Positions 25,773 through 37,925 of a stretch of 64,000 bases of DNA are shown piece by piece. The stretch is taken from contig NW_004457718.1 in the NCBI RefSeq assembly GCF_000203815.1, forward strand, positions 682,001 to 746,000. Direction: 5' to 3'. This stretch comes from Cavenderia fasciculata. Its lineage: Eukaryota > Evosea > Eumycetozoa > Acytosteliales > Cavenderiaceae. Position 1 is the stretch's first letter. Each line of letters opens with the position of its first letter. The translations under genes and the position numbers were made by a program. Below the pieces are notes generated by a model. It was not told where the DNA came from. It made no database searches and saw only the letters and a list, made by a program, of their open reading frames with translations.

Positions 25773-26906
25773 TGTTGGTTTTGGTGGAGTTGGTGGAGGT
25801 ACAGCTGCAGAGGATGATGATGATGAGGATGATGACGTTACTAATGGAGACCTGGTCATTTGTGGAAGTGGAGTAGGTGGAGTCATAATATCTTTAATGT
25901 CCCATGATGCAGATGGACAAATGAAAATGGTAAAGTCAACACCATTAGACAGTGATTCTCCACTGCTCCCAATACTACTATTCGAATCTCTTCTACTACC
26001 ATCATTACCACTACTACCATTACTACTACTACTATCTGTTGATTTATGTTTTGATGAAGAAGAAGAAGAATCATTATTATTCTTATTACTTTTACTTTCA
26101 TCCTTTTTAATTTTCTTTGGAGGTTCCAAAGTAAAATGTTTGCCTTGGTTATTTCGAATATCATTTAAAGATACATTGATCAATCCTACCAATGCACTTG
26201 CTCCAACTTTTTTATGATGATATGCTTCAATTATAAATGGTTGGTCAAGATTCTAGAATTGATTGATTTAAAAATATTAATATATTTCTGTCATTTTAAA
26301 AAAGTTGTATATTTTATATATGTAATATTTTAATGTATAATACATACACCGGCACATAGGTCATAAAATCCAAGCCTCATTTTCCATTCAACTAGAAAAC
26401 TACTTGGTAATTCTTTGTAGAGATGACTACAGTAGACTTCTTTGTAACCAGGTGTTTGGCTATGGGTGGCAGCTGCCTTTTTATGAATATGACCGATAAT
26501 TCCCATGACATTGGTAACATCTCCGAAATTCGAGAGTAAGGTCCCCCCAGCCAAGATTCCTCCCCCGGCTACCATACCAGCAACATTACCAAAGAACTCC
26601 AAATCCTCTGTACTCATTGCTTCATTACCAAGATTTAGAATCAAAGGTGCTTTTACTACAAAATAAATATCTTCAACGACCATCATCATTAGTTTACATT
26701 ACATTATAAATATGATTATTAATTATTATCTTTGATATCAAAGACATACTTGTTTTACAATCAGATCTATATTTTCTATAGATATTTGTTGCTTTGACCA
26801 TAAAATCGACATAGCTAATATGTTTGACAATTGCAATGTCAGGGTGATCTACAATCACACCATGTTTATGAGGTTTACTTGATACTTTGCCGCCGCCACC
26901 TGACAT
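25314..26906 (-). CDS. C2-like domain protein with Pro/Gln/Tyr-rich tail
   Basis: Three exons, 26906-26750, 26655-26348 and 26252-25314, give 467 residues. Joining exons 2 and 3 produces a beta-rich stretch (VEWKMRLGFYDL, then IIEAYHHKKVGASALVGLINVSL) that resembles a C2 domain's later strands, though the calcium-binding aspartates are not evident. A Ser-rich linker follows, then a C-terminal tail of Pro, Gln, Tyr and Asn repeats. I would expect a membrane- or protein-binding adaptor, but this is inference from a weak resemblance. A copine-like relationship was considered and not established. Exon phases 1 and 0 close the frame exactly. Confidence 0.55.
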
Positions 26907-27736
26907 AATGATCTATCTATCTATCCGTCTATCTATCTATCTATTTATCTATCTACCTATCTATCCTATCTATCTATCTATAGCTAAGCTACTCTTTTGT
27001 AGAACAAAAATAAAAGATGTGATCTCTTGTTGTTGTCATTTAACTAGTTATTTTAAAATTCTAATTCTAATAATATTATGTTGGTTGTTGGCTGAACTGA
27101 ACTAATCTGATCTGGTCTTGGTCTGTAACTCTTGTAATAATTATAATTAGAATGTGATAGATGGTTATTACATACATTATTATGGTGAGCTTATATTTTT
27201 TTCAACGATGTAACCCGTCCCCATTTCGCGACATTGTTATAACAGACACCCTATATATTCATTACATTACTGTTCTGTTGGTGTATTACATTGACAGTGT
27301 CGCGAAATGGGATACTAAAGGGTAGTCCTTGATTAAAGGAGAATCTCTTGGGATGATTGATGGCACTAAAAATTAAAAGAATAAACAAGTAATGTACTGT
27401 ATCTGTATTTGTTGATAGGTGTTTGAAAATTTATACTTTGGTTTTGAATATTAAGATTTGAAGTTTTGGGTGATTGATTGGGTTGAATAACTTTGGTTGA
27501 AGTACACGTCAAAAGGGGTCGACGACCGCTACTGAGACCTGTTGCTGCTGTCTGAGATCTCACTCAGATCTTAGTTCATCATGCTGTTTGACAATGAGAT
27601 TTAATGATATTATTGCTTTGTAGTTATTTTACATATAAAAAAGAAATGGCTGAATATGGTATTTCAAATTCCAAATATGCTCCTGAGAGCTTTAATTTAT
27701 TTGCTCGTGCACGGTAACGGTGGGTACCTTATCTTT
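26907..27736. other. Intergenic region with CTAT repeat and inverted repeat
   Basis: This region starts with a CTAT microsatellite (about 26910-26982) just upstream of the C2-like gene start. Minus-strand open segments at about 27366-27560 and 27253-27385 look partly coding and are flanked by splice-like signals (GTACAT ... TTTTTAG). No start codon links them, so I do not call a gene. A plus-strand 23-codon frame at 27646-27717 is also unproven. The inverted repeat at 27220-27311 is listed separately. Confidence 0.35.
27220..27311. repeat. Perfect 14-bp inverted repeat with 64-nt loop
   Basis: CCCATTTCGCGACA at 27220-27233 is exactly complementary to TGTCGCGAAATGGG at 27298-27311. Two CGCG cores within AT-rich DNA are unlikely by chance. 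The loop is AT-rich. It could be a hairpin RNA, a transcription-factor site pair or the ends of a small decayed element. The right arm lies in an open minus-strand frame, so a coding origin is not excluded. Confidence 0.5.
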
Positions 27737-29683
27737 TTAATTGTGACATTTATTATTGTTGGCAAGTGATTGAGCTATTTGGAGAACATATTTAGCATGA
27801 CCTTTTGATCGACTGCATGCAACACTATGACATTGCTGTGATAGTTCATTTTGTGCCAATTCAATGACCGTTGGTATTGTGGCACACAATTCTTTTGTTT
27901 GACCGTGTTGGTTGTAGTATCGAATGAGACCAGCTTGGAATTTAAGTTGACTGGGATACTGTTGAGCATATTTGGTGTAGAGGTTGTGTGCTTCATTCCA
28001 TCGATTAAAATGTTCTAAAAACAATCCCAAGTCTCCAACAAATTCAAACTCCTCATTACCATCCATTGCAACCAATCTACCAATCCCTCCCTTTATCTCT
28101 CTATCACCTAATCTTTCTGCAATTAAATAATTATCAATTGCAAGTTGATAATTTGATGCACTAAATGCAATACTTCCCCTAAACAAATTAGAATAAATTA
28201 AATTAAATTAATAAATTAATTGATTGGAATAATAGTATTATTAATCTTTTATACTTACTTTTCTTGATAAATTTTTCTTAAATGAGGTGTAGAGATTGAT
28301 AAATACAATATAAATAGTATTGTCATGAATGTGAATATACATTGTGTGAATAGTGTTGAAGAGTAGTATGATTTCTCAGAGTTGTTGTTGAATAATGGTA
28401 ATGATGTAATAAATGAATAGACTATTACAACTACCAATGATGAGATGAACAAGTTGGTGTAGGGGTCTGGAATAAATTGGTATATTAATCCAACTGAACC
28501 AATTGTAATGAATAATGATGATACAATATTTCTTGGTATTGAGACAAGGTTGACCAATTGAATGATGGTATTGTATACCTTTAACCCAAAACCAACCAAT
28601 AAATCAGAGAATTGTCTTGGTAATGTAAATACATAAAACAAAGTCATGAAATATGAAAATGTTCCAATTCGAAGTCCAGATGATCCCATTAAAACATGCA
28701 TTGATATACCTGTAAATGAAACCTATATAAATTTAATTAATAAATTAGTTATTTTAATTTAAATATTATTAAGTATGATTATATATTCATACAATTGGAT
28801 AAAGGAATGGAATGTGAAGAGCAAAGACTAGGAATAATTCAGCAACCAATGTTGATACGGATAGAATGGCCATAGAGTTGTCAGCTAGTATTGGTGAGAT
28901 TGTACCAAGGACAGATGCTAACGTCTCTTTAAATTCAGGACCGACCATACGTGGCAGTACCGATCCATCTATCCAAGACTCATTTAATTTGGCAACAGAT
29001 GTCCAAAAATAAACAATTGACAATTGAATAAATAATAATCTTATTTGCCATGGACATTGGATAATATTATTCTTTTCTTTGTCATTGTTGAAATTAAATG
29101 ATAATGTTGAAAGTATAAATAATACCAATACCAATAAATAATGATGTTGATAATTATCAGTTTGACTTGATAGTACCATCCATGCTTTGATAGTAGCAAT
29201 GAATAAACACTCAAACCTAGTTGTGCAAACAAAACCAAATGCACACCTGACTGAAAGGAATAATGCAGTGATTGCACAAATGATAAAGGTGGTGTCGTTG
29301 ATAAGTGGTAGATGATTGGTTAGATAGAGGAGTGTACTACTACTACTACTAGTAAAGTGAGGAACGTTAAATTCACTTATACCTCTCCAATAGTTTGCAG
29401 CACGTGGTAGTTCATTCCAAAAATCAATAGCCATCAATGAAAAGAAAAGGAATCTAAATAATACCAATGTTGATACCCCAACTTGATTCCAACTAAACAA
29501 GAATGATCTCCTCGCGGTCAACAAACTATCACCTTTTCGAATGTTGCTACTTCTTCTTGTTTGATCATCTTTGATAGTGTCATGATGACTGGATATCTTT
29601 TTTTTGTCTTTTGTCTCTGGCACAGATCCTCTCCCATTTGTTCGATGACTGATGCTCGACACATCCCTACTAGATCGGTCCAT
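27737..29683 (-). CDS. HTTM (vitamin K-dependent carboxylase-like) multipass membrane protein with TPR-like tail
   Basis: Three exons, 29683-28793, 28722-28259 and 28178-27737, give 598 residues. After a charged N-terminus there are about nine hydrophobic segments. The stretch WQIRLLFIQLSIVYFWTSVA followed by KLNESWIDGSVL matches the HTTM signature shared with gamma-glutamyl carboxylase. The last 145 residues are soluble and helical (NYQLAIDNYLIAERLG; FNRWNEAHNLYTKYAQQYP) and look like TPR repeats, probably facing the cytosol. Carboxylase activity is not implied: most HTTM relatives have no known reaction. The gene lies 24 bp downstream of, and on the same strand as, a small gene carrying a motif usual in HTTM protein tails. 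Confidence 0.75.
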
Positions 29684-29707
29684 GTCTTTGAATATAATGT
29701 ATCTATT

Positions 29708-30067
29708 TTAATCTAAATGAGAAAGAGAATTATTCGTATTAATACTAATAAGAGTATCCTTGATGATGGTACATACATTCTTTGATAGATCGTTTTGATA
29801 ATAATAATTAACTCTACACTTTGTTTCAATAGCTGTAGGTGAGAACATACGCCAGACGAATCGTTCGTCGTCTGTTGCTAGTAATGATTCTAAAGATATA
29901 CTATCAATAGTATCTTCTTCTTCTTGGGTGAGTGAAGGTGATTGTTGTTGTTGTTGTTGTTGTTGATGTTTGTTGTAATAGTATCTTGTTGGAGGATACG
30001 ATTGAATGACTAGAAATGCAATGACAAATATACTAATTATAATTCTATTATTCAAGATTGATTTCAT
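29708..30067 (-). CDS. Small secreted or membrane-anchored protein with WRMFSP motif, HTTM-associated
   Basis: 119 residues from the first ATG in frame. An N-terminal hydrophobic segment (IIISIFVIAFLVIQ) is a signal peptide or anchor. A poly-Gln run follows, then DERFVWRMFSP and a single following Cys. The (S/V)WRMFS type motif is, to my knowledge, common after the membrane part of HTTM proteins, so this looks like a detached C-terminal module of the adjacent HTTM gene. A GTATGT inside the frame near 29771 could act as a donor. Splicing from it to the acceptor at about 29714 would not keep the HTTM frame, so I keep two genes. Confidence 0.5.
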   Translation of the reverse strand: MKSILNNRIIISIFVIAFLVIQSYPPTRYYYNKHQQQQQQQQSPSLTQEEEDTIDSISLESLLATDDERFVWRMFSPTAIETKCRVNYYYQNDLSKNVCTIIKDTLISINTNNSLSHLD

Positions 30068-30235
30068 TATAATGAGTACTAATAACAATTATTAATAATA
30101 TCTGTCTCTATTTCTATCTCTTGCTTTGTGAAGTTCAATATTATTAAATGATTTTTTTTGGTGAGGGGATCTTTGCTAGTTTCATAATTTAGAAAGTCAT
30201 ATGACTTTGTGAATAAGAAGAGATAATTAACTAAG

Positions 30236-31171
30236 ATGTATAGATGTATTGCTCAACGATGTAATCTGAGACAATCTTGGAATACGATAATGACAATGAC
30301 AATGATGAATTCATCATGTTATTATTCATCGTCATCAACGACAAAGAAACCTCAATCAGATATGGATACGATGATTGAATTGGATAACAAGAAATTAACA
30401 AACAACAACAAGAAGAAAGAAAGTGTAGATATGGATGAAATTAAATCAATCATTGATAGAATACAAAATGGTATTCATAATAATCATGATCAGACGTCGA
30501 TCAAGACAGATGATCTTGAAAAAGCAATCAAATATTCAACCATTCAACAATTTACAGATACTGTATTTGATAAAGTGTATCATCAAACAAATAATAATAA
30601 TGAACAACAAGAAATATTACAATTAAAAGATACAATGATTAAAAGATTAACACAAATTGATAATATTGAATTATCATTTAAATATATCTTTAAATCTAAT
30701 CAAAATAATAATCAGAATAATAATAATAGTAATAATCAAAATAATAACTTTGAATATTTATCATTCATTTCAACAATATTAAAATGTTTGGAATTAAATC
30801 AATCATTAATTCAAAATAATCAGAATAATAATAATAATAATAAGAAATTGATAAAAGATATAATAGATCAAGTTTGGAGAATGATAAAGATTAGTGGAGG
30901 ACATCCCAACACTGAATTGTATAACAAGGTATTAGAGATTTATGCAGAGATGATGGACAAACAATTGGTCAATGAAACATTGGAAGAAATGGAGTTAACT
31001 GCAACACGACCAAACATTGATACTTACATGTCAACTTTTATGTTACTCGAACCTGAAACTTCAAAAAAATTAATGGCTAGTATTAAAAATCAATCATCCT
31101 ATAAATCAGGTCCAAACAGTTACCAATTATTTAAAGATTCTTTTAATTCTTTTAATAATAATAAGGATTAA
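30236..31171 (+). CDS. PPR-like protein, candidate mitochondrial
   Basis: Single exon, 311 residues. The N-terminus is Arg/Ser-rich and lacks acidic residues for about 40 positions, as expected for a mitochondrial presequence. The C-terminal third has two helix pairs typical of pentatricopeptide repeats (PNTELYNKVLEIYAEMMDKQ; RPNIDTYMSTFMLL). The middle contains Asn/Gln runs. PPR proteins bind organellar RNA for processing or translation. With so few repeats the RNA target cannot be guessed. It starts 168 bp from the divergent small WRMFSP gene, so they may share a promoter. Confidence 0.65.
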   Translation: MYRCIAQRCNLRQSWNTIMTMTMMNSSCYYSSSSTTKKPQSDMDTMIELDNKKLTNNNKKKESVDMDEIKSIIDRIQNGIHNNHDQTSIKTDDLEKAIKYSTIQQFTDTVFDKVYHQTNNNNEQQEILQLKDTMIKRLTQIDNIELSFKYIFKSNQNNNQNNNNSNNQNNNFEYLSFISTILKCLELNQSLIQNNQNNNNNNKKLIKDIIDQVWRMIKISGGHPNTELYNKVLEIYAEMMDKQLVNETLEEMELTATRPNIDTYMSTFMLLEPETSKKLMASIKNQSSYKSGPNSYQLFKDSFNSFNNNKD

Positions 31172-31294
31172 AAGATAGATAATCAATCATTTCATTTACA
31201 AAAAACAAAAAGAGATATTATTTATTTATTTTATTTATTTAATTTAATATTACAAAAATGGAAATGAGAGATTGATATATTATATATTATATAG

Positions 31295-34200
31295 TTAATC
31301 TCTCATTGAATTTAATCTTACACTTCTAGAACTACCACCTTTACTACTTGAACCACCACCATTTGTACCACCACCTGGTCGTTGTCCTTTCAAGATGAAA
31401 TAGAAACGATTCTTTTTAATGATGGAAATGAGGACGATGGAGATACATATGGCACCAACAACACCGACTACTACACCAACTATAATCTTCCAATTTGAAC
31501 GACTAGTTGAATCATCTTGACAATTACCAAAGGTGTTGCTACGAATGAGCAATGCACTAAAGTCAGGATCGAGTAGACATGTTTGACATTGTGGCATACC
31601 AATGGCAATGGTTGCCAATGATTCTTGGTCATCGATTTTTGTGAGATTAAGTAACTCTGTCTTTGAGTAAGTCTTTCTTCCATCAGACACTGCATAGTCT
31701 AGGAATCGACCAAAGAATTGTACACTGCCTTTGGTGACACGAAGGTATTGGATCGAATCGGCATTGGCAAAGTTTTGGAATGATTCAATTGTATTGACAT
31801 TGCCATCACAGTCTGTTACTAGTTGATCATTATTAGTCTTGGTTGCAAATATGATTCGAAGCGTTGAGGTGAGTGTTTGGAATGGCCAGTTGGTCACATT
31901 GACACCAATCTTGATCGATCCACCTGCTAGCTGGATAAGAGTGCCTCCAAATTCAATAGATCTCGATTGGTTGGAGAACTCAACCGTCGACGTTACATTT
32001 AGGTTCGAGTAGATGGGTGACAGTGTCGAGTTGATCTGATGAGTAGTCAATTGATACACCATTGACGATAGATCATTGGTTGATTGGTTGGTTACATTCC
32101 AATTGACCGTTTCAATACTGTCTATGATCGTATCATCAATATCAATCTCTTGAATAGCAATCATACTAAATGAAAATACATAATCATTGTATGAAAATGT
32201 TGGAGTTGGATCAGTTTGATTTGGTGTAAAAATAATATTTGGATCTAAAGAAAAACAAATAATAACAATAATTAGCATCATGAAGGAATTGATAATTTGT
32301 TTCTATCTTTGAGACATACCAGGATTAGATTGTAATTTACAATCATCATACCAACCATCATCACATTTACAAATACCATCTACACATGTACCATGTCCAT
32401 TACAATTATTTGTTCTAGTCATACAATTGTCTTGAGTTGGTAGTGGGTATGGGACAGAGAGGATAGATGTTCCAAAAAATGTGTCAATCTGTATATTTGT
32501 TGTACCTGGTTGTGGAACAACTGTAAATGCACACTTGATATAGGTTGCATTGGAAACAGATGTATCAACTGTACAAGTAGTCATTGTAGTATTACCAACC
32601 CAAACTTGTGCCGATGAATCTGCAAAATATCCATTTAAAATTAAATGTGTTGGAGGGTATACTGGTGGATCCAAAGAAACTGTTTGTATACTTGTTTCTA
32701 AATAATTAATTTCAGAGAGTTGGATTAATTAATTATCAACTTAGTAATATAAATATTTTGTTCTATACACATACTTCTAAAAAATGCAAAATTTGTTGAA
32801 TATGAAAAATAAGGCGACACCAAGAGTAATTCTTTGGATGCTTGTACTACTGGTAATTCAGTTAAAATATAGTAGGCAGTTTTAAAAGTAGAATTGTAAT
32901 TTGAAAACAAACAAGATACACCTCCAAAAGATACAGTTGGCATGAAATCAGAGTAGATGTACGAAAAGGTGACTGAAATATTGGCAGAATAAGCATTTTG
33001 ATTCACTACACTGATAACAAAAGTTTTAAATGCACGTTCATTGATTTGAAATGTTTTAGTCGTTGATGCAAATGTAAATGTTTTGTATACAACCAATCCA
33101 TCAACTTCTGGATCAAATACTGAACTATAGTATAAAAAAAAAAAAAAAGTTGGTCATTTTGTAAATCATTCTTTTTTTGTTCTAATCTAATCTTACGAAA
33201 GTCTTTTGTTTGGTATGACTTGTTGTAATCCTTGATTGATATCACCCCATCCTATATTTTCTCCATCTATGAAATACGCTCCTTGTTTAGAGAATAATTT
33301 ATCTTTAAAAAATAATATTCCAGCTACATATAAAAGTAAATAATTATATTTTGTTAATTATTAATTAATTAATTATTACCCCTGTAAATAAATATTAATA
33401 CATACAACACACATCACCTCCTGGATCTGTTAATTGAGTTGAAAAGATGCTTGATGAAGGAGAATAACACCACCAACAATTGGGAATACTTGTTATATTG
33501 GTATTTGAAATATGAAGTTCTCGGAGGTAACAATAGGTTTGTGAAAGTGTTCCAGAAATACCATTATTTGTGAATAAATTCAAAGCCAACCCATAAGAAC
33601 TAGGTGATATGAAATTAGTTGGTATAGTTCCAGTTATACTATTAACTTGTAATACTCTATAAAAAACAAATGAACAAATTAATCTGAGAATTGAATCATT
33701 TAATTTAAAGTTTAAACTAGGTCTTACAAATTGTTAATTGATTGTGGAACTGTTTGAAATGGAAATTCAGATAACCCTGAAAATTGTACAGTTCTATATG
33801 AAAGATAGAAAGATAAATAATACATTTAATTAATAATTAATCTATGGATAATGAATTTAATAATGTTTTTCCTCGAACTTACAATGAATTTAAATTTGGA
33901 TAATTTGAACCATCATTGGGAGGATTATAGAAATAATTGTAGGGACCATGTAATTTTAAAGTTTGTAAATTGGCGGGATACTTAAAGAATGGGATGATTT
34001 GACCTTTTTCGCAAGCCAATGAAACTGTTTTAATGCCATTATTAAATGTGACATGGATCGTTTCATTGTAAATAGTGGTCATCGATTGAAATGCAACCGA
34101 TGTAAGAGAAGGGAATGCGTTTGCGTCGAATGTCCAAGTCTGATCATACTGTGTAGTTATATCAAAATCGATTGATTTCAACTTGGGTAGATACAATTGA

Positions 34201-35191
34201 TATAATTCTGGATCCAATTGCATCAATGCAATATTAGCGCCTTTAATTGAGATTGTTTCAAGATTTGATCCATTGAAAAAATTTGAAGGAATTTCTTTAA
34301 TATTATTTCCATTAAATATATTACTACACACATAATTATAATTATAAAAATGAATGAATGAATGAATGAATGATTAATAAAAATGATTATTAATAGGATT
34401 ATTAATTAATTAAATGATTGATTGATACAAACAATGTAGTTAAAGAAGGTAAACCTAATGGGAATTCAGGTGGTATTTTTCTCAGATTAATACTGTTCAC
34501 GACCTCTAATCGAACTAATTTAGGTAGATTCTTTGTATAATTTAAAATGTTTATATCGGGTGAGCCGGCATCTGCCGATGGTATGTCCAACTTCAACTCT
34601 GTCAATTCTGGGAAATCCAGAACAGTATTAAAGTCTGGAGATTGCAAATTCGAATTCAATGCATTTACAACCAAATTACTATATAAATATTGATTAATGA
34701 TAGTTAGTTTAGTTTGTTGTGCCAACCACGGTGAGAAAGTAACAATACTGGTGGGTACATACATTTGTTCAATATGTCTTTCTCCTCCATTCGGTACTGA
34801 ACAAACAAACTGAACAGGTGACACAGTTGAACAAATACCAGTTTCATTTTGTGGAACGGTAGATCCAAAAGCTTGAATTATAAAAATAGCAGAGTTTACT
34901 AAATATAGTAAATATATAAATGTACATACATACATACATACATACATACATACATACATACATACATACATACAAACAAAAAAAGAATTAGGTTATTTAT
35001 TTATCAAATGATTAAAAAGAGAAAAATGATGATTGAAGTCAATCAACAAAATACTTACACTCGTTAAGTGGTATTTGTGCATAAGCTATTCCTGTACTAC
35101 TACTACTACCACTAGAGTCTCTCAATTGCAATAATGATATGATTACAATTAAAAAGTATAATACAAATATCAAACTAGTTGTTGATTTCAT
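31295..35191 (-). CDS. LRR/EGF-like type I membrane protein (dictyostelid ComC-like group)
   Basis: Nine exons: 35191-35059, 34871-34433, 34323-33883, 33793-33728, 33656-33406, 33323-33197, 33124-32775, 32697-32320 and 32244-31295. They total 1044 residues with the frame closing exactly. A signal peptide (SLIFVLYFLIVIISLL) is followed by leucine-rich repeats, Ig/TIG-like beta regions, one EGF-like module near residues 698-721 (NNCNGHGTCVDGICKCDDGW), a large beta domain like that of dictyostelid ComC-type proteins, a transmembrane helix near 976-998 and a short Gly/Ser/Arg tail. Proteins of this kind act in cell-cell signalling or adhesion. The ligand is unknown. One donor (GTTTGT near 34432) is non-consensus. 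Confidence 0.8.
34921..34976. repeat. CATA tetranucleotide microsatellite in intron 1 of the LRR/EGF gene
   Basis: About 13 tandem copies of CATA lie in the first intron of the LRR/EGF gene. It is a simple length-variable repeat with no evident function. Confidence 0.9.
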
Positions 35192-36138
35192 ATTGTTATA
35201 TTACAATGTTTCCAATCTGTTTGTATATCTATCTATATATATTTGTTATGAATAAAAAGGATGGCAATGGCAACGATGAAGATGATGATGATGAAGGTCC
35301 TATTATTATCATTTTTTTTTCTTTAAAGTAGACAAATTATAATTAGTTAACTGACAGATAAATAGATGAGATACTACAAATATCTTTTGAAGACCAAAAA
35401 AAGTAAAGTGATGATGGATGAGCGAAACACCAAAAAGAAAATCCTCTTTTTTTAGAACCCGCCACCAAAAGACAAAAATCTCTTTCCTGCGCTATAGTAC
35501 TTTCAGAACTCTGAGGAGAGATCAGAGAGTTTGCATTGTTAGTGCCTCTCGATCAATCGAATCGACGATAAAGAAGTAGAGATAGAAAGATTAAATGTTT
35601 TACGAGGGACTTGAGGAAAAGTTCAACTTGCACATCAAAATAGATCTTGGATGATTGAAAGAAAGTAATATTTATTTAAAAAAAAATACAACTAATAATT
35701 ATTTACTTTTGATTCTATATTAAATAATATATTATTTAGATTTGATAGGTAATAAAACTCTTCTTCCAAAATATTTGGCAATAGCGAAGACGAATTCTAC
35801 TGCCAAGGAAAGATCTATCAAATGAATTGGCTCTCTCTCTCTCTCCCTCCAGGAAATCATTTGACATATCTTTCCTTGGTGATAGACTTGCAACTAGTTC
35901 CGTCTCATCATCATCAACATCATCATCTATGATATATATATAGGTAAATATAAATATTATTAATAATAACCTCAACATTCGTACGTACTACGTACTAGGA
36001 ACCACAAAAATATATAAAATAAAATAATGCATGTTCACTCACAGACACACAGTCGAGTCTCTCTTATTTTTCGTAATAGCTAGATAAGTAGATAGATAGA
36101 TAGATTAGAACCATATAATTTATAACAAGAAGCTAGAC
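35192..36138. other. Intergenic region left of the tandem array
   Basis: About 950 bp between divergent genes. A minus-strand 80-codon frame at 35736-35978 begins with a hydrophobic N-terminus (LRLLLIIFIFTYIYII) and continues as a charged segment (SPRKDMSNDFLEGERERANS). It could be a small secreted protein but has no known relatives that I recognise. The remainder is AT-rich with GAT and CTT repeats. Array copy 1 starts at 36139. Confidence 0.35.
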
Positions 36139-36770
36139 ATGTCTTCTTCTTCTTCTTCTTCTTTAACTACTACACAATCATTGCTAGAGTTGGTTGGATT
36201 CAAATCATTGACTAGGTTTGACAAGACTGCGCTATACGCATTATACGTTGGATTGTTTGGTAGTAGTATGTAGCTAGTTGTATCATTCACACATCATATG
36301 ATGTGATATCAATATCTATCTATCTATCTAACTCACTACCTTTCTTTTATGTGTGTTGATTCTAGAATTAAGGGAATGTAATAGAATTGGAATAGACTTT
36401 CAAATGGTGAATGGAGTCGATGTGATTGGATTCTTTCATGAGAATATGCTTCAATTGAATCGATTCCTCCCTGCACTGTATAATATGATTGAAGAGGTGA
36501 GACTGAGTATTCCTCTATGCAAGAAGCTTGCCACACCAACTGTACTCGGACAACTATTGGATATGGCAAAACATCAGAATGTAGTAGAGAGTAGATCTAC
36601 CTTTTACCCATTGACAGAGTATCAAGCTGATCGTGTATTCATCTATACTCTATCACGTAGTATACAAGCTTGTCTAATTGAATTAATTGGTCTAATATTA
36701 CCTCATTGTATGTAGTAGTATAAACATATATGTATATTTTATATTTAATATCTATATTTATATTTATATT

Positions 36771-36809
<39 letters not shown>

Positions 36810-37723
36810 TCCAAGATATCAATGAAATACCATTTAAAAAGATTATAAAGTATGCTGGAAGAGGAGGATACCCTGTTGAAATCATGGTTGCTAGTAAATT
36901 GGCAGGACTTTTATTGGATCGTCCGAGCAAGGAGATGGCACTGTTGGCCGTACAGAATGGTGTACATAGTTTGTTTCTAAAACAATTGCGACATGATCAA
37001 AGAGGTGAATTTTGGAAGTTAAAAGTAGCACTCTATCGAATGATCATTGTTCATTTGGAGGGTGAAGAGAATACTCGAAAATACTTTACTGATCCACAAG
37101 ATTTAAAAGATGCACTCGTCATACTAAACGACACTAACCAAATCAGAAGACTATACTATCTCAAAGTACCACACCGTGTCATGGGTGCTCAAAGTCACAA
37201 CAATTTCAGAGAGATGGTGTTTGGATCATTGTACGGATTATTTAGTGGATTCATATATGGTATATTAAGGAAAAAGTTTGATTACAACAATAATAATAAT
37301 ATTAATAATAATAGTAGTAATCATTCAAATTCAAATTCAAATTCAACAATGTCAGCATTACAGTATGGATTAATATTGGGAATGAGTTGGATGGCATTAA
37401 GATCGATTAGATTTATATCAGTACTGCATTTTAGTTTGATGAGGCGTATCTACACAACGAGATATCTTAGACTGCTCGATGTACTCGTTCTAGACTACCC
37501 AATGTATGTCACCAAATACATGTTTATCAAGAATTATCCTATTGTCGAATCACTCTACACACTCTTGATTGTAGGGTTAGGTCTCATACGACAAAAACAA
37601 AATCATTCAATGTATAATATTTATTTAGAGTCGCAGTACTACCAATCATATCGATCAAAATCAACATTAAAAGATTATAAAAAGCCAGATAATAATCATA
37701 TTGACCTAGATATCAATATTTAA
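36139..37723 (+). CDS. Array copy 1: ARM-like/transmembrane family protein
   Basis: Exons 36139-36265, 36366-36707 and 36810-37723, 460 residues. Exon 1 opens with a Ser run. Exon 2 is helical (LPALYNMIEEVRLSIPLCKK resembles an armadillo helix). Exon 3 keeps the family opening (DINEIPFKKIIKYA, GYPVEIMVASKLAGLLL), but the glycine-rich membrane block is shifted and an Asn/Ser insertion (about 37288-37350) splits it. It is the most divergent member with an intact frame. Intron 2 contains a long AT dinucleotide run. The frame closes exactly. Function unknown; membrane anchoring is inferred from hydrophobic segments. Confidence 0.75.
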
Positions 37724-37798
37724 CAAAACAACCAATGTAAATAAATAATATTAATGTAAATAATATATACAAAAATAAATTAATTAAAATTTCTGTTT

Positions 37799-37812
37799 TC
37801 AAGACGAGTCTT
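37799..37812. promoter_or_regulatory. Inverted repeat upstream of array copy 2
   Basis: CAAGACGAGTCTTG has 6-bp arms around GA, about 114 bp before the copy 2 start codon. It resembles a dimeric binding site, but it is not shared with the other copies, so support is weak. Confidence 0.25.
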
Positions 37813-37925
37813 GAGGAGAGGATCTTTCTTTTTAGCTATTTTGATTATAATGCAATAGTTTAGAGATATATATATATATATATCTATAGATAGATAGGAA
37901 GAGTCAAAGAGTAAAGAGTAAAGAG

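Noticed and set aside
25280-26217. Long antisense and alternate frames over the C2-like gene exon 3
   Set aside because: They are made of Leu/Val or His/Ile runs that come from Asn/Gln/Ser repeats of the real frame.
25314-26906. Calling the C2-like gene a copine
   Set aside because: The calcium-binding Asp residues and the vWA domain are not visible.
26910-26982. Array-like CTAT repeats and other microsatellites considered as CRISPR
   Set aside because: Uniform short tandem units without spacers; the genome is eukaryotic.
27646-27717. Plus-strand 23-codon frame starting MAEYGISNSKYAPESFNLF
   Set aside because: Looks protein-like but is very short, with no supported downstream exon in this orientation.
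29683-30067. Joining the WRMFSP exon to the HTTM gene by splicing at 29771/29714
   Set aside because: The join enters a frame that does not match the HTTM protein; an in-frame TAA precedes the HTTM ATG.
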